From positions 1-64,000 of the forward strand of contig CALMPI010000049.1 in the NCBI GenBank assembly GCA_937872175.1: DNA of 64,000 bases, given 5' to 3'. Both the position numbers and the translations under genes were made by a program. The stretch is from an uncultured Flavobacteriales bacterium (lineage in GTDB: Bacteria > Bacteroidota > Bacteroidia > Flavobacteriales_F > PHOS-HE28). Positions 1 to 8,021 of this stretch are shown in pieces (position 1 is the first letter of the stretch; every line of letters begins with the position of its first letter). The notes beneath the pieces were generated by a model that saw only the letters and a list, made by a program, of their open reading frames with translations, searched no databases and was not told where the DNA came from.

Positions 1-65
1 CCGGCCGGCCCGCTCGCAAAAGCCGCCGCACGCCGAAGACTTGCGCGATTTTGGGCGATTAGGGG

Positions 66-458
66 CTAGCGGGGGCTATGGGTATTGAAAAGAGTAAGCA
101 GGAAGAATGGGTAGTAAGCGAGAAGGAGTACTATAATGACGATAAGCGCCCCATTCCATCTTCTTTGCTTGACTGATTCAACAACAGTTTTCTGTAAGGA
201 ATAGAACTGGCCATTGTACCGTCGATTATTGAAGACATACAAGCCAACCAGAAATGCACCCCAAATGGATATAGCAAGAGGCACCTGTTGAGCAAGTGAC
301 GATCGATCGAGAAAATAAAATAGTGTTACGCAGATATTCAAGGTCATAAACCCTTGTATCGCAACAACGGTCCAAACTGCTCTATCTGCGCGAATTCCGT
401 CTCGCTTGAAGAAGAATTCGGCCGCACGAACGAAGACATAATCAAACATTCTCAGCAT
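66..458 (-). CDS. Small three-helix membrane protein, possible RHS immunity protein
   Basis: This encodes 130 residues with three hydrophobic segments (about 27-50, 59-76 and 103-124) and a basic, aromatic-rich N-terminus, so it is probably an inner-membrane protein. I do not recognise a family. It starts only 4 bases after the stop codon of the RHS gene on the same strand. Polymorphic toxin loci typically place a small immunity gene directly behind the toxin, so an immunity role is the natural hypothesis. The gene is more AT-rich than most of the window, as is the toxin tip before it, which fits acquired DNA. The alternative is an unrelated small membrane protein. The function is inferred from position only. 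Confidence 0.6.
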   Translation of the reverse strand: MLRMFDYVFVRAAEFFFKRDGIRADRAVWTVVAIQGFMTLNICVTLFYFLDRSSLAQQVPLAISIWGAFLVGLYVFNNRRYNGQFYSLQKTVVESVKQRRWNGALIVIIVLLLAYYPFFLLTLFNTHSPR

Positions 459-462
459 TGCC

Positions 463-2424
463 TTAGTCGTCTATCCACTCACCCAAGCGGTCAGTTAGAC
501 TCTTTCCAAAGTAAAGCGAGAACCCAAGATCAACAGCGCCATAGGCCCATCCGTATGGCGTAAACGTTGTGACTAGGCCCACCGACGTTTTTGCAAAATC
601 ACCAAGCGTGTAGTTGCCGTCCGCAATGGACTGGATGGTCGTTACACCGGCGCCAAATATCCCAAATCCACGACCGATAGTCTTGGCAACGTTTGATGCT
701 GATGTTAGTTGAATTTTTGTAGCTCTCGTTAATGTGGTATTGCTAACGGATGTCAAACGTCCGGTAGACTTTGCCGCACCATACCTGAACTGCGTGTTTG
801 CCGCGCTGTGCCGCAAAGAATGCTGGGTAACAGTCATCATTAGCCTGCCAGCATTGGCAAAATCTCCTACTACTTTAAATGCCGCATTCACTTTCGGGCC
901 AAGAGAAGGGACTTCGTACGAAAGGGCGTAGTTCGGTCTGCCTTGTGACAAGGTTGGGCCTCGAAGACTACTACTGCGAGGCTTAGGATGAAGCAAACCA
1001 CCAGAGTTCGCAGAAGGCTGTATCGATGGGGATGTGGAGCCTAAACCACCGTTAGGCTCTGGGGTAGGTCCATTGAAGCTCCTGGATGTAGTGCCGTCAG
1101 GGAACGTATGCATGGTGCCCTCCGTCCAGCCCTCGCCGCCATCAGGAAGGCCCCATTTGGGATCTTCCGCTTCAGCCTTGTCCGGGGTCGTTGCCGCTTC
1201 AAGCCCTTCAAGCTCTACCATGTCGAGCACGCGGTTCTCGCTGAAGGCATAAGGAGAGTTCCAGGGGAAGTAGAATGCCAGCGGATCGATGCTCAGGAAC
1301 CTTCCGATCCTCGGGTCATGGATCCGGTACTCGAACGCGTAGCTCGTCCCCACGCCGCCGTTGATCTCATCGTCGTGCTCTTGCCCTTGGAACAAGTGCC
1401 TGTAGGATCCGCTGCTGTAATTCCTTCCGGGCATCAGGCTCCCAAATGGTTCATACCCCTGCGCGCTGATCACCTCCGCCTCGTGCGGGGCGCCGTCGCC
1501 GGGCAGCAAGCGGCCCGTCACCACCGTGCCCACGTTGCCCAGGTGGTCGGTGAGCTCGTAGCGCAGCAAGGCATCGAACACCGGGATCACCTGCGGCATG
1601 GGCACCAGCTGCGTGGCCGGGTACAGGTCCACCTTGCCGGCGTAGAGGCCCACCCGGCTGCTGCCGTAGATCGGCCGCTCCTGCAGGCGGAAGGCCCCGT
1701 TGGGGTGCAGGCGGTAGGTGGCCATCACATTGCCTTGGGCATCCCGAATGTAGTGTTCTCTGTAGGTGCCCGGGGCGCCAATTACCGTGCCCACCTGCTT
1801 GCTGATGCGCTGCCCGCTGGCCCCGTAGGCGAACTCCAGGTCGGGGCCCTGGCCCGCGGCGTGGTCCACCGCGCGCACCTTTCCCGCCACCGTCCACGCG
1901 ATGGCGTCGATGTGCGCCGCCGCGTCCTGGGTCAGGTTGCCCAGCTCGTCGTAGTGGTAGTTGTAGGCCGCCTCGATGTTCTGGTCCTGCGGGTTGAAGC
2001 CCGAGGGACCCGTGTAGGTCAGGTCCACGGCCTGCTCCCCGGGGCCGGCGTTCACCAGCGCGTTGGTCGGGTCGGCCAGGTCGTCCACCTGGTACAGGCG
2101 GTTGCGCAGCAGCTTGGCCCCGGTGGCTTCCTTGTAGCCGTACGCCAGCGCGTCGTAGGGCGCTCCGGCCTGGTCCCAGCGGTCGGCCGTGCGGATGTTG
2201 CCGTTGGCGTCGTAGGTGTAGCTGCTGCGGTACTTCTCGGCATCCGCCCCGGTGGGCGTGGGCAGCGTGGTCCAGTCGTTCGTCGCATCGTCAAGCCCGG
2301 CGCGGGTGCGCCTCTGGCGGAGGCGGTCGTGAGGTCCGTTCCCCACCACTTGCTCACCACCCTCCGCCACCTGCGCAACGCCGCATGGGAAGCGGTCCGC
2401 GGCGGTGAACGTTTGTGCCGTCAT
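463..2424 (-). CDS. RHS repeat-associated core protein, N-terminally truncated, with variable C-terminal tip
   Basis: RHS/YD-repeat signatures are clear from about base 2295 down to about 1210: YTYDANGN, YHYDELGN, YIRDAQGN, LTDHLGN and the core end motif RIGRFLSIDPLA followed by NPYAFSENRVLD. This core motif marks the junction between the conserved shell and a variable tip. The tip (last ~230 residues) is lower in GC, polar at first, and ends in a glycine-rich hydrophobic stretch that could act on membranes. Full-length RHS proteins usually exceed 1000 residues and carry a signal or export region. Here RHS similarity stops near base 2295, and the frame runs into non-RHS sequence, so the N-terminal part is missing. 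The start at 2424 is only the nearest in-frame ATG. It may be a pseudogene or an orphan toxin-tip cassette. Confidence 0.75.
   Translation of the reverse strand: MTAQTFTAADRFPCGVAQVAEGGEQVVGNGPHDRLRQRRTRAGLDDATNDWTTLPTPTGADAEKYRSSYTYDANGNIRTADRWDQAGAPYDALAYGYKEATGAKLLRNRLYQVDDLADPTNALVNAGPGEQAVDLTYTGPSGFNPQDQNIEAAYNYHYDELGNLTQDAAAHIDAIAWTVAGKVRAVDHAAGQGPDLEFAYGASGQRISKQVGTVIGAPGTYREHYIRDAQGNVMATYRLHPNGAFRLQERPIYGSSRVGLYAGKVDLYPATQLVPMPQVIPVFDALLRYELTDHLGNVGTVVTGRLLPGDGAPHEAEVISAQGYEPFGSLMPGRNYSSGSYRHLFQGQEHDDEINGGVGTSYAFEYRIHDPRIGRFLSIDPLAFYFPWNSPYAFSENRVLDMVELEGLEAATTPDKAEAEDPKWGLPDGGEGWTEGTMHTFPDGTTSRSFNGPTPEPNGGLGSTSPSIQPSANSGGLLHPKPRSSSLRGPTLSQGRPNYALSYEVPSLGPKVNAAFKVVGDFANAGRLMMTVTQHSLRHSAANTQFRYGAAKSTGRLTSVSNTTLTRATKIQLTSASNVAKTIGRGFGIFGAGVTTIQSIADGNYTLGDFAKTSVGLVTTFTPYGWAYGAVDLGFSLYFGKSLTDRLGEWIDD
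2343..2375 (-). repeat. Degenerate copy of a 21-bp-period dispersed repeat
   Basis: Read on the minus strand, two units related to AGCAAGTGGCGG lie exactly 21 bases apart (2343-2354 reads AGCAAGTGGTGG, the other unit near 2364-2375 is more degenerate). The same two-unit, 21-base arrangement occurs at 36238-36270 and 36917-36949. It lies between the edge of the RHS fragment and the next gene. Confidence 0.5.
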
Positions 2425-2457
2425 CAACGACGAACCCACACCAACCACCACCCGACC

Positions 2458-2814
2458 ATGAACACCGCCATCACCCTCCGCAGCCTCATCGCCCTCACCC
2501 TCTGCGCCACGCTGGCCAGCTGCACCAAGGAGGAGCCCCTGCAGCCCAACCGCCCCGCGGGCGCCGCACCCACCGCGCTGATGAACGAGGCCCAGGGCCT
2601 GGGCGCCGAACTGACCGCCGCGAACACCGGCCTCACCAGCACGGACGTGGCCGTGAGCAACGACACGCCGGTGAGCAGCAGCCTGCCGAACGTGGCGCAG
2701 CAACAGGTGCCCGGCCTCTCGACGGAACAAGGCGGCACCGGAGGGACCGGGCCCGGCGACCCGCTGGAAGATCCCGTGCGCCTGCACGGCGAGCAGGACC
2801 TGCCCGTGGAGTGA
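2458..2814 (+). CDS. Small lipoprotein of unknown function
   Basis: The 118-residue product begins with a lipoprotein signal peptide ending in LASC, with Cys22 as the likely lipidated residue, followed by TKEE. The mature part is low in complexity, rich in Thr, Gly, Pro and Ala, and has no recognisable domain. The ATG at 2458 was chosen because it gives a proper signal peptide. Longer upstream extensions of the frame are arginine-rich and not protein-like. A strong hairpin lies 20 bases after the stop. It is probably anchored in the periplasm or outer membrane. The function is unknown. Confidence 0.7.
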   Translation: MNTAITLRSLIALTLCATLASCTKEEPLQPNRPAGAAPTALMNEAQGLGAELTAANTGLTSTDVAVSNDTPVSSSLPNVAQQQVPGLSTEQGGTGGTGPGDPLEDPVRLHGEQDLPVE

Positions 2815-2834
2815 TCCACGCCGCGTCCACACCC

Positions 2835-2859
2835 GAAGGGCCGCCCGGTGCGGCCCTTC
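2835..2859 (+). terminator. Hairpin terminator after the lipoprotein gene
   Basis: A perfect 10-bp inverted repeat (GAAGGGCCGC / GCGGCCCTTC) with a 5-base loop follows the lipoprotein stop. No long T-run follows, so it may be a weak or bidirectional terminator. Confidence 0.6.
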
Positions 2860-2986
2860 GTCGTTGACACGGCCGCCACCCGGTCCACCGCGGAACCCCA
2901 TGCGTGTGCACTGCGCCTTCGCGAAGCGAGGTCCGCGTCCATCCGGGGTTGGTCACCCCAGCGCCGATCACGCACCGCCCCTCCCC

Positions 2987-2994
2987 TACTTTCG
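2987..2994 (+). promoter_or_regulatory. Bacteroidota -7 promoter element
   Basis: TACTTTCG matches the Bacteroidota TAnnTTTG element and lies 4 bases ahead of the GTG at 2999. The transcript is predicted to be leaderless. Confidence 0.5.
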
Positions 2995-2998
2995 ACCC

Positions 2999-4267
2999 GT
3001 GGACACGCCCGCTGCCCCGGTGGACCGGGAGGTGCTGCTGCGCTTTCTGGCGCGGCTGGGTCAGGCGGAGCTGGCGGCCGGCAACGCGGCGCCCTTCGTG
3101 GAGCGCGACCTGGGGCTGATCGCCCGCGCCCATGGCGTGCAGGGCTTCACGGCCTTCGTGCTGCCCACGGTGCTCTTCCTGGAGCTGGACGAGGGCGGCC
3201 AGCACAAGGTGGACCTGGCCACGGGGCCCTACCGCATCGGCACGCTGCGCTTCGACCAGATCGAGGAGGTGCTGGTGATCGCCCGCGAGGCGCGTCAGCT
3301 GGTGATCGGCCCGGCGGCCGGGTTGGAGCGCCTGGAGGCGGTGTGGCGTTGGCCGCACAAATACGGCGCCTGGGGCACCATCGGCGGCTACCTGCTCACC
3401 AGCCTGGGCGTGGCCGTGCTGCTGCGCCCCACCCTGCACGGCCTGGCGCTGAGCACCGTGTTGGCCCTGGCCTGCGCCCTGCTGATGCACGCGGTGCGCA
3501 AGCGGCCCGCCTGGGCCGTGGTGGCCCCCGTGGTGGCCTCCTTCGCCCTGAGCGCTGTGGTGGCCTATGCCCTGCACCTGGGCGTTCCGGAGCGCGCCAC
3601 CAACCTGCTGATCCCACCGCTGATCACCTTCCTGCCCGGGCTCACCCTCACGGTGGCCGTGATCGAGCTGGCCTACAGCCACAGCATCAGCGGGGCCAGC
3701 CGCCTGGTGGCCGGCTTCGCGCAGCTGGTGCTGCTGGCCTTCGGGGTGCTGGGCGGCATCGGCCTGTTCGAGCATCCCACGGACCCGGTGGACCTGCCGG
3801 CGTGGCCCGGACGCATCAACGCGGCGCTGCCCTGGCTGGGGGTGCTGCTCTTCGCCGTGGGCCTGCACGTGCATCAGAGCAGCAAGCGCCGCTCCTTCGG
3901 GTGGATGCTGGTGACGGCGGTGGCCGCCTACGCCGCGCAGTCCATCAGCGGGCAGTTGATCGACGGGGCCAGCACGGCCTTCTTCGGCGCGGCGGCCATG
4001 ACCATCACGGCGCTGGTGATCGAGTTCCGCTTCGCCGGCCCACCGGCCATCGTCACCCTGCTGCCCGCGTTCTGGCTGCTGGCCCCGGGCAGCTTCGGCC
4101 TGCGCAGCGTCACCGGCCTGGCCACCGGCGCCGGGGCGGTCACCGATGTGTTCACCCTCCTCTTCGCCATGACCGGCATCGCCATGGGCAGCCTCATCGG
4201 CGCCTTCGTGTACAGCGTGGCCCTGCATCCGCGCCGCATCACCTGGTGGCGCATGGACAACCCCTGA
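2999..4267 (+). CDS. ThrE-type threonine/serine exporter family membrane protein
   Basis: This is a 422-residue protein combining a soluble N-terminal part (about 1-115, including GFTAFVLPTVLFLEL) with about ten transmembrane segments, as in the ThrE (DUF1212 plus ThrE_2) family. The central NLLIPPLITFLPGLTLT segment resembles the conserved ThrE loop, where a P-x-I-T-x-L-P-G motif is typical. Family members export threonine and serine or related small molecules across the inner membrane. The actual substrate here is inferred only. The GTG at 2999 is preferred because a -7 element ends 4 bases before it and the upstream in-frame sequence is not protein-like. Confidence 0.8.
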   Translation: MDTPAAPVDREVLLRFLARLGQAELAAGNAAPFVERDLGLIARAHGVQGFTAFVLPTVLFLELDEGGQHKVDLATGPYRIGTLRFDQIEEVLVIAREARQLVIGPAAGLERLEAVWRWPHKYGAWGTIGGYLLTSLGVAVLLRPTLHGLALSTVLALACALLMHAVRKRPAWAVVAPVVASFALSAVVAYALHLGVPERATNLLIPPLITFLPGLTLTVAVIELAYSHSISGASRLVAGFAQLVLLAFGVLGGIGLFEHPTDPVDLPAWPGRINAALPWLGVLLFAVGLHVHQSSKRRSFGWMLVTAVAAYAAQSISGQLIDGASTAFFGAAAMTITALVIEFRFAGPPAIVTLLPAFWLLAPGSFGLRSVTGLATGAGAVTDVFTLLFAMTGIAMGSLIGAFVYSVALHPRRITWWRMDNP

Positions 4268-4285
4268 GGCTGTTGCGCGGCGGGT

Positions 4286-4293
4286 TACCTTCG
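4286..4293 (+). promoter_or_regulatory. Bacteroidota -7 promoter element
   Basis: TACCTTCG lies 18 bases before the ATG of the PEBP-family gene. Confidence 0.45.
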
Positions 4294-4311
4294 GGGATCC
4301 ATTCCATCCCC

Positions 4312-4851
4312 ATGCGCACCTTGATCGGGCTGGCCCCGCTGCTGCTCAGCGGCGCCTTGGCGGCCCAGACCTTCACCCTCAGCAGCACCGATGTGGGCGG
4401 CCAGGCCACCGACCAGCAGGTGTACAACGGCTTCGGCTGCACCGGGAAGAACCAGAGCCCGCAGCTGAGCTGGACGAACGCTCCGGCCGGCACCAAGAGC
4501 TTCGCCGTAACGATGTACGACCCCGATGCGCCCACCGGCAGCGGGTGGTGGCACTGGGTGGTCTTCGACCTGCCCGCCGGCACCACCGGCCTGCCCACCG
4601 GCGCCGGCACCCCGGGGATGCCCGGCATGCCCGAGGTGGCCGTGCAGAGCCGCACCGACTTCGGGGGCCAGGGCTACGGGGGCCCGTGTCCGCCCGTGGG
4701 CCATGGTGCCCACCGGTACGTGGTGACGGTGCATGCCCTCGGGGTGGAGAAGCTGGGGCTCGATGCCCAGGCCAGTCCCGCCCTCGTGGGCTACACGCTG
4801 AACGCGAACACCCTGGCCAAGGCCAGCCTTCTCTTTTACCACAGCCGTTGA
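4312..4851 (+). CDS. YbhB/YbcL (PEBP, Raf kinase inhibitor-like) secreted protein
   Basis: This 179-residue protein has a clear Sec signal peptide (hydrophobic stretch ending LAAQ near residue 20). It shows both conserved regions of the phosphatidylethanolamine-binding protein fold: [21 protein letters not shown] in the middle, and [23 protein letters not shown] near residues 125-145, which form the ligand pocket. Bacterial YbhB/YbcL proteins are small soluble proteins of uncertain ligand, many of them periplasmic, as this one should be. The ATG at 4312 is chosen because it gives the signal peptide and follows a -7 element. It stands alone between the exporter gene and mnmG. Confidence 0.85.
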   Translation: MRTLIGLAPLLLSGALAAQTFTLSSTDVGGQATDQQVYNGFGCTGKNQSPQLSWTNAPAGTKSFAVTMYDPDAPTGSGWWHWVVFDLPAGTTGLPTGAGTPGMPGMPEVAVQSRTDFGGQGYGGPCPPVGHGAHRYVVTVHALGVEKLGLDAQASPALVGYTLNANTLAKASLLFYHSR

Positions 4852-4916
4852 TCCACCGGCTAGCCCCCCCCTCCTTGGCATCCCGGTCCGGTCGCGGACT
4901 TGGCCGGAGGCGTCCT

Positions 4917-4965
4917 GGTTTTCCACGATCGTTCCACGTGGAACACACCGGGTTTTCCACGATCG
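4917..4965. repeat. 15-bp direct repeats flanking parS site 1
   Basis: GGTTTTCCACGATCG occurs at 4917-4931 and again at 4951-4965, a 34-base spacing, bracketing the palindrome at 4931-4944 directly upstream of mnmG. The TCCACGATCG core also appears in the putative origin near 13140. Confidence 0.6.
4931..4944. other. parS-like centromere site 1
   Basis: GTTCCACGTGGAAC is a perfect 14-bp palindrome matching the widely conserved ParB-binding parS core (TGTTnCACGTGnAACA class). It is the first of three identical copies within 2 kb around mnmG, a gene often found near the chromosome partition locus. Confidence 0.75.
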
Positions 4966-4969
4966 CCGC

Positions 4970-6850
4970 ATGAGCACCCTGGGCCCCTACGACGTGGTGG
5001 TGGTGGGCGGCGGCCACGCCGGTTGCGAGGCCGCTGCGGCGGCGGCCAATCTGGGCTCGCGCGTGCTGCTGGTGACCATGAACATGGGCGTGATCGGGCA
5101 GATGAGCTGCAACCCCGCCATGGGCGGTGTGGCCAAGGGCCAGATCGTCCGCGAGGTCGACGCGCTGGGGGGCTACAGCGGCCTGGTGAGCGACCGCAGC
5201 GCCGTGCAGTTCCGTATGCTCAACCGCAGCAAGGGCCCCGCCATGTGGAGCCCCCGCACCCAGAACGACCGCAACCTCTTCGCCGCCGAATGGCGCCGCC
5301 TGCTGGAGCAAACCCCGAACGTGCACTTCTGGCAGGACAGCGTGGTGCGCATCGAGGTGACGGACGGGCGCGTCGCAGGGGTGGTCACCGGCCTGGGCAT
5401 GCGCATCGCCTGCCGCGCCGTGGTGCTCACCAGTGGCACCTTCATGAACGGGGTGATGCACATCGGCGAGCGCCAGATCGGGGGTGGCCGGGCCGGCGAG
5501 AAGGCCAGCCACGGCATCACCGAGCAGCTGGTGGAACTCGGCTTCGAGGCCGGGCGGATGAAGACCGGCACCCCGCCCCGGGTGGACGGCCGCAGCATCG
5601 ACCACAGCGTGATGGAGGAGCAGCCAGGGGATGAACAGCCCGGGAAGTTCAGCTACTCCTCCACCACGGCACCCCTCGCCCGCCAGCTGAGCTGCTGGAT
5701 GACCTACACCAGCCCCGAGGTGCACGACATCCTGCGCACCGGCTTCGACCGCAGCCCGATGTTCAACGGCCGGATCCGGGGCATCGGCCCGCGCTACTGC
5801 CCCAGCATCGAGGACAAGATCGACCGCTTCGCCGACAAGGACCGGCACCAGATCTTCGTGGAGCCCGAAGGCTGGGACACGGTGGAGACCTACATCAACG
5901 GCTTCAGCACCAGCCTGCCCGAGGAGGTGCAGCTGGCAGCCCTGCGCAAGATCCCCGGCTTCGCAAATGCCCGCATGTTCCGTCCAGGCTACGCGGTCGA
6001 GTACGACTACTTCCCCCCCACCCAACTGCGTCACACGCTGGAAACGAAACTGGTGGACGGGCTCTATTTCGCCGGGCAGATCAATGGCACCACCGGCTAC
6101 GAGGAGGCGGCCTGCCAGGGCCTGATGGCGGGGATCAACGCCCACCTGAAGCTGCAGGAGAAGGACCCCTTCGTGCTGGGCCGGGACGAGGCCTACATCG
6201 GGGTGTTGGTGGACGACCTGATCACCAAGGGCACCGAAGAGCCCTACCGCATGTTCACCAGCCGGGCCGAGTTCCGGATCCTGCTGCGGCAGGACAACGC
6301 GGACCTTCGGTTGACCCCGCGCAGCCATGCCCTTGGGCTGGCCGACGACGAACGCCTGCGCCGGGTGGAGCGCAAGCAACGGCTCAGCCAGGCCTTGGTG
6401 GACGCGCTCAAGGCGGAAAGCCCGGCCGCAGAGGTCTCGAATGCGGTGATCGTTCCACGTGGAACCACCCCCGTGAAACAGCGCACCCGGCTCTTCGACC
6501 TGCTCACCCGACCGCAGCTCGGCTACGCCGATCTGGAGCCCCTGTTCGAGCGGCGGGAGACCTGGCGCGCGGAGGCCGGCGACCTCGCGGAAGAGGCCAT
6601 CGAGCAGGTGGAGATCCAGGTGAAGTACGAGGGCTACCTGGAGCGGGAGCGTGATCTGGCATCGCGCATGGGCCGCCTGGACCATGTGCCCCTGGATGTG
6701 GACCTCGACTACTTGAAGCTGACCTCCCTGAGCATGGAGGCGCGGCAGAAGCTCGATCGGGTGCGCCCCACCACCCTGGGCCAAGCGAGCCGGATCAGCG
6801 GGGTCTCCCCCGCCGACATCAGTGTTCTGCTCGTGTACATGGGCCGTTGA
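4970..6850 (+). CDS. mnmG: tRNA uridine-5-carboxymethylaminomethyl modification enzyme MnmG (GidA)
   Basis: The 626-residue product has the normal MnmG length. It opens with the FAD-binding Rossmann motif [14 protein letters not shown], followed by MSCNPAMGG, the GTPRVDGRS-like segment written here as [13 protein letters not shown], and the C-terminal [19 protein letters not shown] region. With MnmE it installs the cmnm5 modification on U34 of several tRNAs, using FAD, NADH, glycine and methylene-tetrahydrofolate. In many bacteria mnmG sits beside oriC or the parAB locus, which agrees with the parS sites in and around it. The ATG at 4970 follows closely after parS site 1. Its stop overlaps a possible TTG start of the next gene. 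Confidence 0.97.
   Translation: MSTLGPYDVVVVGGGHAGCEAAAAAANLGSRVLLVTMNMGVIGQMSCNPAMGGVAKGQIVREVDALGGYSGLVSDRSAVQFRMLNRSKGPAMWSPRTQNDRNLFAAEWRRLLEQTPNVHFWQDSVVRIEVTDGRVAGVVTGLGMRIACRAVVLTSGTFMNGVMHIGERQIGGGRAGEKASHGITEQLVELGFEAGRMKTGTPPRVDGRSIDHSVMEEQPGDEQPGKFSYSSTTAPLARQLSCWMTYTSPEVHDILRTGFDRSPMFNGRIRGIGPRYCPSIEDKIDRFADKDRHQIFVEPEGWDTVETYINGFSTSLPEEVQLAALRKIPGFANARMFRPGYAVEYDYFPPTQLRHTLETKLVDGLYFAGQINGTTGYEEAACQGLMAGINAHLKLQEKDPFVLGRDEAYIGVLVDDLITKGTEEPYRMFTSRAEFRILLRQDNADLRLTPRSHALGLADDERLRRVERKQRLSQALVDALKAESPAAEVSNAVIVPRGTTPVKQRTRLFDLLTRPQLGYADLEPLFERRETWRAEAGDLAEEAIEQVEIQVKYEGYLERERDLASRMGRLDHVPLDVDLDYLKLTSLSMEARQKLDRVRPTTLGQASRISGVSPADISVLLVYMGR
6452..6465. other. parS-like centromere site 2 (inside mnmG)
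   Basis: An exact second copy of GTTCCACGTGGAAC lies within the mnmG coding sequence. It encodes part of the segment VPRGT, so the palindrome is tolerated as codons. Confidence 0.75.
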
Positions 6851-7776
6851 CCGATCGATCGTTCCACGTGGAACAGTACACCACCGAAACCCTGGACCGC
6901 TGCCCCCTCTGTGGGGCCGATGGCCCCCGTCCCTCCGTGCAGGTCGAGGATCACTCCATCTCGCACGAGCGCTTCCAGTTGATGGACTGCGGCACCTGTG
7001 GGTTCCGCTTCACCAATCCGCGACCCGGTCCACAGGCCATCGGCCGTTATTACGAGAGCGACGACTACATCAGCCACAGCAACACCCGCAGGACCCTGTC
7101 CGACCGCCTGTACCAGCTGGCCCGTCGCTGGGCCCTGAAGCGCAAACACGCCCTCGTCGCCGCCCACCGCACCAACGGCCGGGTGTTGGATGTGGGGTGC
7201 GGTACCGGCGAATTCCTCGGTCACCTCAAGCAGAAGGGCTACCTCGTCACCGGCGTGGAACCCGCCCTGAAGGCCCGCGAACAGGCCATCGCCCACCACG
7301 CCATCCCTGTCCTGCCCAACCTGGACCAGGTACCAGGCCGGGAGCAGTTCAATGTGGTCACCCTGTGGCATGTGTTGGAGCACCTGCCCGACCTGCGCGG
7401 TACGTTGAAACGGCTCTATGCCCTCACCGCCGATGACGGCCTGTTGGTGATCGCCGTGCCCGATCGCGAAAGCTGGGATGCGCAGCACTACGGGAGCGTC
7501 TGGGCGGCCTACGATGTGCCCCGCCACTTCTCCCACTTCCGGCGTTCGGATATCCACCGCCTGGCAACAGAACATGGCTTCGAGCCCATCGCGGTGCGGC
7601 CTATGTGGCTGGACGCCCCCTACATCGCCCTGCTGAGCGAACGGTACCGCGGCCACGGTCCGCTGATGGCGCTCTTGCGCGGTGTGCTGTTCGGAACCTG
7701 GTCCAACCTCATGAGCGCCGTCTCCGACCGACCCACCTCGAGCTCCTTGTACCTCTTTCGGAAGGCGGCCGTCTGA
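6847..7776 (+). CDS. Class I SAM-dependent methyltransferase with N-terminal zinc ribbon
   Basis: This protein of about 309 residues begins with a CPLCG...CGTCG four-cysteine ribbon. A class I methyltransferase domain follows with motif [13 protein letters not shown] near residue 115, an acidic loop GVEPA, and the WHVLEHLPD post-motif. It belongs to the Methyltransf_23 type, common in Bacteroidota. The substrate is unknown. Two starts are possible: a TTG at 6847 overlapping the mnmG stop by 4 bases, or a GTG at 6868 that lies inside the third parS palindrome. Both leave the domains intact. The tight arrangement suggests co-transcription with mnmG. Confidence 0.85.
   Translation: MTDRSFHVEQYTTETLDRCPLCGADGPRPSVQVEDHSISHERFQLMDCGTCGFRFTNPRPGPQAIGRYYESDDYISHSNTRRTLSDRLYQLARRWALKRKHALVAAHRTNGRVLDVGCGTGEFLGHLKQKGYLVTGVEPALKAREQAIAHHAIPVLPNLDQVPGREQFNVVTLWHVLEHLPDLRGTLKRLYALTADDGLLVIAVPDRESWDAQHYGSVWAAYDVPRHFSHFRRSDIHRLATEHGFEPIAVRPMWLDAPYIALLSERYRGHGPLMALLRGVLFGTWSNLMSAVSDRPTSSSLYLFRKAAV
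6861..6874. other. parS-like centromere site 3
   Basis: This is a third exact copy of GTTCCACGTGGAAC, overlapping the extreme 5' end of the methyltransferase gene and containing one of its two possible start codons (GTG at 6868). Confidence 0.75.
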
Positions 7777-8021
7777 GAAGGGCGTTTTTCTGCGCTCTGC
7801 CGCACCGGAGGCCCTTGGGCAGTAGTGCACCTGTCCCGAGTGACTGATCGGCGATCCTGGCGCGATCGGCGAGGTCAGCGGTCCCGCCACCTAATGCGCT
7901 GATAGCCAAGCTATTATGCGAACACCGACCGGGTGCCACGGGTGGAGCCCTGGTTCCGGTGACCGAACGCACCGGAAGCCCCTCTCCCGGGGATCTACCT
8001 TTGCGGCCCTTTTCCACGACC
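7777..8021. other. Intergenic region without recognised gene
   Basis: These 245 bases lie between the methyltransferase and the aldehyde dehydrogenase. The only element I can support is the -7 sequence at 7996-8003. I see no credible small gene, tRNA or terminator hairpin with a T-run. Confidence 0.5.
7996..8003 (+). promoter_or_regulatory. Bacteroidota -7 promoter element
   Basis: TACCTTTG, an exact match to TAnnTTTG, lies 18 bases before the ATG at 8022. Confidence 0.6.

Noticed and set aside
2633-4228. A long minus-strand frame opposite the ThrE-like gene
   Set aside because: It reads as low-complexity His/Gln/Gly-rich sequence, and the plus strand encodes a coherent membrane protein.
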